NCBI GenBank assembly: GCA_035471625.1
Contig: DATIPT010000020.1
Location: 1-39,060 of the forward strand
Direction of reading: 5' to 3'
DNA length: 39,060 nucleotides
Origin: DATEVL01 sp035471625
Lineage (GTDB): Bacteria > Chloroflexota > Anaerolineae > Anaerolineales > E44-bin32
Positions 33,345-39,060 of the stretch are shown one piece after another. A program made the translations under genes and the position numbers. The notes below the pieces were generated by a model, which was given only the letters and a program-made list of their open reading frames with translations, had not been told where the DNA came from and searched no databases. Within the stretch, counting starts at the first letter, position 1. Each line of letters starts with the position of its first letter.

Positions 33345-34967
33345 ATGAAACGCGGGCGACCTCTTGGATGCTTGAGTGGAACAGCGCTGGTCGCGGCATT
33401 GCTGGCCGTCGCCGGCGTCGCGGCCGCGGCGGCGGCGAGCGGGAACGGGATCTTCAGCCCGGGTCCGCTGAACGCCGAGGCGGGACCGTCCCCTCACGGA
33501 GACATCCGGAGGCACGCCGATCTCGCCCGCCAGTGCGATCGCTGCCATCCGAGTCTGCTGTCCGGAGAGAGGATGGGGGATCGCTGCCTCGACTGCCACG
33601 TCGAAGTCTCTGAGGAGATCGCTTCCGAGCGCGGCCTGCATCGGGGTTTCGCAACGCCGGCAAACTGCCGCGCCTGCCATACCGAGCACAAGGGGTCGAC
33701 GGCGAGCCTGACGCGGGCGAATATCTCCGGCTTCCCCCATGAGCGAAGCGGCTTCTTCTTGTGGACGCACCCGATGTACCTGGATGGCGGAGGCTTCACC
33801 TGTGCCGACTGCCATCCGCGGTCGCTGCGTGAGTTCCAGTCGGACACTTGCTACGCTTGTCACTTTCAGCTGGATCCGTCCTACACCGTCCAGCATCGGG
33901 CGACCTTCGGCTTGGAATGCCTGGAATGTCACGACGGAATCGACACCTTCGGCGACACCTTCCACCACGACGTGGGACCCTTCCATCTGGAAGGGCGCCA
34001 TGCGGAGATCGAGTGCGTCTTCTGCCACCAAGGGGGGAAAACCCTGGAGGACCTTCGCCGTACGCCGACGGCTTGTCTGGGCTGTCACCTGGCTCGAGAC
34101 ATCCATGAGGGGCGCCTGGGGAGCGATTGTGGCGAGTGCCACTCGGCCGACGGATGGGGTTCGGCCCGCCTGGACCACGGGCGGACGCGCTTCGCGCTGA
34201 CCGGCCTGCACCTCTCGGTGCCGTGTGAGGCCTGCCATGTGGGCCGCCAATGGGTGGGCGTCGGCCTGACGTGTGCTGCTTGCCACAGCGGAGAAGATCG
34301 CCATGGCGGTCAGTTCCTGCAGGACTGCGACGCCTGCCATGCCACGAGCGGTTGGGGCGACTTGCACTTCGATCACGGCAGTACCCGATTCCCTCTGACC
34401 TTCTCCCACGCCACCACAGCGTGCAGCGCCTGCCATCCGGGAGGCCGGTACGTGGGGACCCCCAGCACGTGTGAGGGCTGCCATCTGCCCGAGGACGCGC
34501 ATGGGGGCCGGTTCGGACAGCAGTGCGGTGCGTGCCACCGCCCGACCCGCTGGTCGGATGCCACGTTCGACCACAACCTGGCGCGTTTCCGCCTGACGGG
34601 GGCCCACACTCGGACGGCCTGCACCGCGTGTCATACAAGCGGGGGCTTCGCCGGGACGCCGATGGCGTGTTCGGCCTGTCATGGCCGCCCATCGTCGCAT
34701 GGGAGCGCCTTCAGTGGAGAGTGCAGCGCGTGTCACTCAACTGCGGCCTGGCGCCCGGCATCGTTCAACGGTCCCCATTCCTTCCCGATGAACCACGGTG
34801 GGGCCGGGGGGAGCTGCGGACGCTGCCACCCATCCGGCTTGATGGAGTACACATGCTACACGTGCCACAATGCCGGCGAGATGCAGGACAAGCACAAGGA
34901 GATCGGGGGGTTCTCCAGCAGCTGCACTCGCTGTCACGCCTCCGGCGAAGAGGGGGACGACGACTAG
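33345..34967 (+). CDS. 21-haem c-type cytochrome
   Basis: 540 residues from the ATG at 33345, with a possible alternative GTG two codons earlier. An N-terminal signal peptide ends around the Ala-rich AAAAAASGNG. I count 21 CxxCH motifs from Cys64 to His531, and all match exactly. From about residue 225 a repeated module of two or more haems is visible: C..CH then W....FDH..TRF.LTG.H and C..CH with a small loop such as GTPxxC. Multihaem cytochromes of this size form wires for respiration or extracellular electron transfer. It ends with an acidic tail (EEGDDD). It follows the cytochrome b by 14 nt and would accept electrons on the outer face of the membrane. Confidence 0.95.
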   Translation: MKRGRPLGCLSGTALVAALLAVAGVAAAAAASGNGIFSPGPLNAEAGPSPHGDIRRHADLARQCDRCHPSLLSGERMGDRCLDCHVEVSEEIASERGLHRGFATPANCRACHTEHKGSTASLTRANISGFPHERSGFFLWTHPMYLDGGGFTCADCHPRSLREFQSDTCYACHFQLDPSYTVQHRATFGLECLECHDGIDTFGDTFHHDVGPFHLEGRHAEIECVFCHQGGKTLEDLRRTPTACLGCHLARDIHEGRLGSDCGECHSADGWGSARLDHGRTRFALTGLHLSVPCEACHVGRQWVGVGLTCAACHSGEDRHGGQFLQDCDACHATSGWGDLHFDHGSTRFPLTFSHATTACSACHPGGRYVGTPSTCEGCHLPEDAHGGRFGQQCGACHRPTRWSDATFDHNLARFRLTGAHTRTACTACHTSGGFAGTPMACSACHGRPSSHGSAFSGECSACHSTAAWRPASFNGPHSFPMNHGGAGGSCGRCHPSGLMEYTCYTCHNAGEMQDKHKEIGGFSSSCTRCHASGEEGDDD

Positions 34968-35052
34968 GGCAGGCGAGCGCCGCCGGGGAGAGGGGATCGC
35001 CAAGGAAGGGGGTTGGGGGGACCTCCGGGCGCCGCCGGATCCCGGCCCGTGA

Positions 35053-35625
35053 CTACTCGATCACAATCGAGACAAGCGTCCCGCCGTCTCGCGGGGCTAT
35101 GTAGATCCGGGCGTCGGTATCCCCTCGGTCGTAGAGCATCATGCTGTACGAACCAGTCGTGATCGTGTCCATGATCTCTTCCCAGCCTCCACGCTTCATC
35201 GCGCCTTCGTAGTAGCTGAGGAGCTCGTCCGGCGGGAGAGCCACCAGGTAGTGGTAATCGCGCCCGATCGTGCCGGCGGCATACGCCGCGCGGTGGACGG
35301 GAACCAGGTACCACCAGTCCGGAGCAGGCCCGATCATCGGCTGGATGGTTCCATCCGGGATCTGTGGCAGGGAGAAGACGGGCGCGATGAGATCGCCAGA
35401 GCTGAATTCAAGAGGACTGTCGGGTATCGGCGGGATCGTTCCGATGGCCTGGAACCACGACTCGCCTCCCAGGTCGGTGGGGATCCCGGGGAGGAAGTCG
35501 CATCCGGCTAGCAGGATCGCCCCGAAGACGATGCCTGCAGCTAGCCCGTGCCAGCCCGGAGTGGATCGCACGGCCTGGGTGGCGATCCGGGATTGCGTTT
35601 CAGCGCTTGGAGGGTAACAGGTCAT
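35053..35625 (-). CDS. Lipoprotein with C-terminal YYxxxMxxxGW module
   Basis: 190 residues from the ATG at 35625 (AAGGTG upstream). The lipobox cysteine is residue 42 (GAILLAGC), which makes the n-region unusually long. A shorter internal start is possible but none is obvious. The C-terminal part HYLVALPPDELLSYYEGAMK followed by RGGWEEI and strands ending GTLVSIVIE resembles that of the lipoprotein at 16413-16934. Convergent with the 21-haem cytochrome. Function unknown. Confidence 0.7.
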   Translation of the reverse strand: MTCYPPSAETQSRIATQAVRSTPGWHGLAAGIVFGAILLAGCDFLPGIPTDLGGESWFQAIGTIPPIPDSPLEFSSGDLIAPVFSLPQIPDGTIQPMIGPAPDWWYLVPVHRAAYAAGTIGRDYHYLVALPPDELLSYYEGAMKRGGWEEIMDTITTGSYSMMLYDRGDTDARIYIAPRDGGTLVSIVIE

Positions 35626-35680
35626 CGATCTGTCACCTTGGGCGGATCGTGGTTGCCGGAGCTCGTCTATTATCGCAGAC

Positions 35681-36940
35681 CTAAGGGTGGATCTGGTTCG
35701 CCGACGTGGGCGAGTCGAGGTGTCCCCGGGAGGATCGACTGGACGACGAAGGTTGGAATCGGCGCAGGATGGGGGTCGAGGGCGAGGCGAGCGCCGGTCT
35801 ACGGCGCCGCAAGACCGAGTCGAGGAGCACGACGACCGCCGCGATCGTGGCCAGGAGGGCAAATGTGCCGTCGAGGATCAGACTGGGATCGGCTGTCCGG
35901 ATTCCGCTGACCAGATAGGCGACAGCCTGGCCGACGAGGGAAATCAGAATCGGGAGCGCCAGCAGCAGGATCGTCGCCAGGACCATGGTGGTCGCCGCCA
36001 GGAGCACGAGGACGTGGAGCGGCATCCGGTCCTGCGGATTGGAGTCGCCTGGGCTTCGGTTCCTCCCCCGGATTTCGGGGAACGGGTCTCGTACGGGAAT
36101 CAGATCGAGGCAGATCTGGTAGACATCGGTCCTGGCAAAGAGGCGGAACTCGCCCAGAAGGGCGAGCACAGCAAGGAGGAGCCACGCCGCCAAGACGGAC
36201 TGGACGACCGGCGGCAGGGGCGCGTAGGCCAAGAGAAGGATGAGCGCCGAGGCGACCGTGAAATCCCACAGCAAGCCGGCTCCGTAGATCCGGTAGCGGG
36301 CCGGGCGGGGAAGCGCCCAGGCGCCGGAGACGTCGGCCTGGAGGAAGATGCTCCATTGCCGGCGGCCGGGGCGGAGTTGGAAGGGAACCCCTGCGGCGCG
36401 TGCTGCAGCGACATGGGCGACTTCATGGATCGCGCGTCGGGTGGTCCAGAACACGATGTTGACGGCAATGACCATGCTGAGCAAGGGCGACCAGAAGAAG
36501 TCGGCCGGGACGGGAAGGAGCCACGGTTGGCGGAAGAGCGTTGCGATGGCGGTCCCTAGGAGACCGGCAACCACCAGCAGGGCCGGCCAGGAGAACAGCC
36601 AGCGGACGTGTCTTGGTGCGAGCCAGGGAAGCGGGTCGGGGTGCTCGTCGGCGGACGCGACCGGCGCGTCGTCGATCGCCTGGACGAAGCCGAGGTCCAG
36701 CAAGTCGGCGACGAACGCAGCCAGGTCGATCGTGCCGTTCCCTTCCGAGTTCACGAGCGCTTCTGTTTGGGCCAGGGTTTGGCCTTGCTGGAGACCCTCG
36801 ATGATGCGCAGTCCGGTCTTGGGAACCGAGATGAAGATGCCTGTCTCGGTCCTCCCGATGATCGACTCGGCCCCTTGCCGACGCAGGGCAAGCGGATAGA
36901 GGGTCAGACGGGTTTCCGGAGAGAAGTTGGTGGTGCCCAT
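35681..36940 (-). CDS. PqqD-like domain fused to M50-type membrane metalloprotease
   Basis: 419 residues. Residues 12-90 look like a PqqD/RiPP recognition element (RQGAESIIGRTETGIFISV, GLRIIEGLQQGQTLAQTEAL, FVADLLDLGFVQAI). A membrane domain follows, with helices near 115-135, 150-168, 215-240, 245-260 and 305-380. His172-Glu173-x2-His176 in AIHEVAHVAAARAAG is a zinc-peptidase HExxH, and Asp226 in LLWDFTVAS may be the third ligand. Family members are found beside radical SAM or peptide-maturation genes, but neither such enzymes nor an evident precursor peptide is seen here. Its role is unknown. The start has a weak ribosome-binding site. Confidence 0.75.
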   Translation of the reverse strand: MGTTNFSPETRLTLYPLALRRQGAESIIGRTETGIFISVPKTGLRIIEGLQQGQTLAQTEALVNSEGNGTIDLAAFVADLLDLGFVQAIDDAPVASADEHPDPLPWLAPRHVRWLFSWPALLVVAGLLGTAIATLFRQPWLLPVPADFFWSPLLSMVIAVNIVFWTTRRAIHEVAHVAAARAAGVPFQLRPGRRQWSIFLQADVSGAWALPRPARYRIYGAGLLWDFTVASALILLLAYAPLPPVVQSVLAAWLLLAVLALLGEFRLFARTDVYQICLDLIPVRDPFPEIRGRNRSPGDSNPQDRMPLHVLVLLAATTMVLATILLLALPILISLVGQAVAYLVSGIRTADPSLILDGTFALLATIAAVVVLLDSVLRRRRPALASPSTPILRRFQPSSSSRSSRGHLDSPTSANQIHP

Positions 36941-37070
36941 CGGGCCCGCAGCGGTCCTTCGCCGTATCGATGACGCGTCGCGGCGCTCGGCCGACGGTGC
37001 AGGCTGACGTGCCTTGGGCGGGGCGCACGAGCGTCAGGATCACTGTAGCACGCCGGTTTGCGCGGGGTGC

Positions 37071-39060
37071 TTACGGACTCCTTGCGGGGGTCACCACAGA
37101 TCGTGGAGATGCGATGGGCCTCGATGGATGCGAGTCAGGGCGCGGCGAGGGGGGCGGCGTGACCGACGGTGGCACCGCTGGCGGAGGGTCAGGCGAGGGA
37201 GCGACGCTTCTGGCGTAGGAGTTGTGGCGGACGAGAAGTGGCCAGCGCGCGTCGACGCCGGGCGGGGGCAGCGTTCCGGGCGGGCCCCAATAGCCGGCGT
37301 CGCCGAGCAGCCACAGGGCGAGGGTGGCGTCGTCGACGCCGACCGGCGCGAACAGACTCTCCAGGGCGCGCAGGAAGAGGACGGTATACGCCTCGCGGTC
37401 GTAGGCGAGCGGTGCCTCGATCAAATCCCAGGCGCGCGCCTTCTCGGGGCCGGGAACATAAATGAAGCGCAGTCGTTCCCCGGGGCTGAGATCGACGCCG
37501 GCGCGGGTGAGTTCGGCGGCGACACGGGCGGCGGGCGTGCGGACGACGAACTCCTCGGGCGGGCGTGACAGATTGTGGGTGACGACGAGTTCGTCGAGCG
37601 GGGCGTCGCCGGCGCGCAGCGCCTGCAGCCGGCGGCGGGCGAAGGCGATCGCCTGCGGCAGGTGGCGACGGAACGCCGTGGCATTGGGCGCCGCCGCCAG
37701 GATCTCGAGCGAGCCGAGCTGCGTCTCGCGGATGAAGGTCGGGGTGTCGTGGCGCCGAGCCTCGATGCCGCGCACCTTGAGGCTGCCGTCCTCGAAGGCG
37801 CCGAAGTAGCGGTTGGCGACGGTGACCCGAGGCTCGACGCGCGACGGGAGGAAGGCCAGCCAGCGGTAGACGCCTTCGAGGGCGATGTGCAGTCCGGTAT
37901 CGTGCTGGATCTCGTCGAGCAGGCCTTCGTAGTCCGGGCGGGTGGCGGCCCCGGGGCGGTCGATCCACAGGCCGTCGACGTACAGATGCAGAACGCGGAA
38001 CCCGCGCGCTTCGACGATCTCCTTGGCCCGCAGGAGGACCTCGCGGCCGTAGGCGGTGACGGCTTCGTGGGCTTCGATTCGTCCGAAGCGGGCGTTCTTG
38101 TAGCCGAGGTAGCCGAAGCAGGTGACGAGCAGCCATTTGTGGGCGGAGTAGCGTCGCTCGAAGGCCTGCCGGCGGGGATCGTCGACGGGCAGGGAGCGGG
38201 CCAGCGCTTTGTAGCGGCGGCGCTTCTCGAGCAGCGGCGCCAGAGTCTCGGGCACCAGACCTTGGCGGTGGCGGCAGACCGGCGTTCCCAACTCGGGGAC
38301 GGGGACGCCGTCGCAGCACTCGGCGCCGACGGTTTCGGGCGAGATGTTGAAATGCACCATGATGCTCGGATACATGGCGGTGAAGTCGAGCTCGGCGACG
38401 TGCTGGTGCAGGCCCGGGGTAGGGGTGTAGACCAGGCCGCCCTTGTCGGCGGTCAGCAGATCGATGCCGCTCTTGAGCGATTCGGGCTGGCGCTTCTGCC
38501 ACGGGACGAGCACCCCGCGGCGCCAGGCGGTGGCAACCTGCATGGCGCTGATTCCGGTGCCGGTCGAGACCCGGGCGACGGTCTGGACCGGGAGGCCGCA
38601 GAGGCGGGCGATCTCGATCGTCCCGTCGAGGCCGTAGTCGTCGGCCAGGAAGGCGTTGTGACGATCGAGGTGCCAGCGGCCGAAGAGCAGATGCTGTTCG
38701 TCGCGGAAGATGATGCGCCCGTAAGAAAAGTAGGAGTGCGCCCGCTTGTGGGCGACGGCGCGCCTCGGGTCCCGGTTGAGGGGCAGCGGGATCCCGAAGT
38801 GGCGCGAGAGGTGCAGCAGGCGGGGCAGCAGGTAGGAGTCGCCGTAGGCGGTGACGATCAAGTCGGGGTCGTGGCGTTCGAGGAGATGGCGGACCCCCAA
38901 CAGCAACCGGCGACCGTTGCGGCGCGGGAAGGTGTGGACCCCGCCGTCGACCTCGACGACGAGATCGGCGTGGGACTGACGGGAGCCCTCGGGGGCGTGA
39001 GCCGGATCGCCGTGGGTGTCGGAGAGGTACAGGCTCATCGCCCGCAGCGGGGGCAGCGGA
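37071..39060 (-). CDS. Family-B DNA polymerase (N-terminus beyond right edge)
   Basis: At least 655 residues. The frame is still open at the right edge, so the gene is partial at its 5' end. Polymerase motif A is ELDFTAMYPSIM (catalytic Asp), motif B is KWLLVTCFGYLGY, and motif C is LYVDGLWID. Aligned on DTDSLFV, motif C keeps the second, catalytic aspartate (VD) but replaces the first with Tyr. The exonuclease region shows an exo II-like DPDLIVTAYGDSYLLP, but the exo I DIE motif is not seen (LRAMSLYLSDT, at the edge). A Pro/Ser-rich tail of about 40 residues follows the thumb. It is probably a bacterial family-B polymerase acting in repair or replication restart. Confidence 0.85.
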   Translation of the reverse strand, partial: PLPPLRAMSLYLSDTHGDPAHAPEGSRQSHADLVVEVDGGVHTFPRRNGRRLLLGVRHLLERHDPDLIVTAYGDSYLLPRLLHLSRHFGIPLPLNRDPRRAVAHKRAHSYFSYGRIIFRDEQHLLFGRWHLDRHNAFLADDYGLDGTIEIARLCGLPVQTVARVSTGTGISAMQVATAWRRGVLVPWQKRQPESLKSGIDLLTADKGGLVYTPTPGLHQHVAELDFTAMYPSIMVHFNISPETVGAECCDGVPVPELGTPVCRHRQGLVPETLAPLLEKRRRYKALARSLPVDDPRRQAFERRYSAHKWLLVTCFGYLGYKNARFGRIEAHEAVTAYGREVLLRAKEIVEARGFRVLHLYVDGLWIDRPGAATRPDYEGLLDEIQHDTGLHIALEGVYRWLAFLPSRVEPRVTVANRYFGAFEDGSLKVRGIEARRHDTPTFIRETQLGSLEILAAAPNATAFRRHLPQAIAFARRRLQALRAGDAPLDELVVTHNLSRPPEEFVVRTPAARVAAELTRAGVDLSPGERLRFIYVPGPEKARAWDLIEAPLAYDREAYTVLFLRALESLFAPVGVDDATLALWLLGDAGYWGPPGTLPPPGVDARWPLLVRHNSYARSVAPSPDPPPAVPPSVTPPPSPRPDSHPSRPIASPRSVVTPARSP

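Noticed and set aside
37971..38010. Motif C of the polymerase as catalytically dead
   Set aside because: Aligning on the following Leu-aromatic-hydrophobic residues places the remaining Asp at the catalytic second position, so inactivation is not shown.

Overview
The window is a GC-rich (roughly 65%) bacterial chromosome segment with about 34 protein genes, closely packed on both strands. No tRNA, rRNA, CRISPR array or insertion sequence was recognised. Several traits suggest an uncultured member of the Chloroflexota (Anaerolineae-like): many small lipoproteins with the Leu-Ala-(Gly/Ala)-Cys lipobox, a PQQ-D/M50-like membrane protein, a bacterial family-B DNA polymerase, a stand-alone acyltransferase, and a large XRE/NB-ARC/TPR regulator. 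That placement is an inference from gene content, not a phylogenetic result.

Layout. 1-2526: a DeoR regulator (cut by the left edge) divergent from a nucleotidyltransferase-fold protein plus a four-CBS protein. 2705-5140: a dimethylglycine/sarcosine-dehydrogenase-like flavoprotein fused to a GcvT domain. 5164-5309: a 146-nt nested inverted repeat between convergent genes. 8892-5327 (minus): an operon of GntR/UTRA regulator, class II aldolase, HisC-like aminotransferase and CbbY-like phosphatase, with a palindromic operator over its promoter. 11836-9089: the XRE/NB-ARC/TPR regulator, divergent from an NTF2-like protein. 12388-16934: a cluster of lipoproteins (HtrA-like protease, TolB-like propeller, two small ones). 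17070-21180: a DUF885 peptidase-like protein, then a beta-lactamase-fold hydrolase coupled to an E2-type acyltransferase. 22798-21497: isocitrate dehydrogenase. 26017-22860: UvrD/PcrA helicase coupled to galE. 26136-26693: a redoxin lipoprotein. 29372-26769: macro domain, SpoU methyltransferase and DUF711. 30758-29502: infC-rpmI-rplT. 30986-34967: an electron-transfer operon. 35053-36940: a lipoprotein and the PQQ-D/M50-like protein. 37071-right edge: family-B DNA polymerase.

Most interesting points. (1) The redoxin at 26136-26693 contains an in-frame TGA exactly where the first cysteine of a C-P-P-C thioredoxin-type motif would sit. It is followed by a stem-loop with the geometry of a bacterial SECIS element and has a near-consensus promoter, so it is best read as an intact selenoprotein. 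(2) The 31090-34967 operon links a two-cluster ferredoxin, a pyridine-nucleotide-type flavoprotein, a six-histidine membrane cytochrome b and a 21-haem cytochrome c. Together they look like a complete route for electrons from the cytoplasm across the membrane. The operon is preceded by a small leader ORF and a hairpin that occludes the ribosome-binding site. (3) The aldolase/aminotransferase/phosphatase operon suggests an uncharacterised amino-sugar or amino-polyol phosphate pathway. (4) The 5164-5309 hairpin is unexplained.
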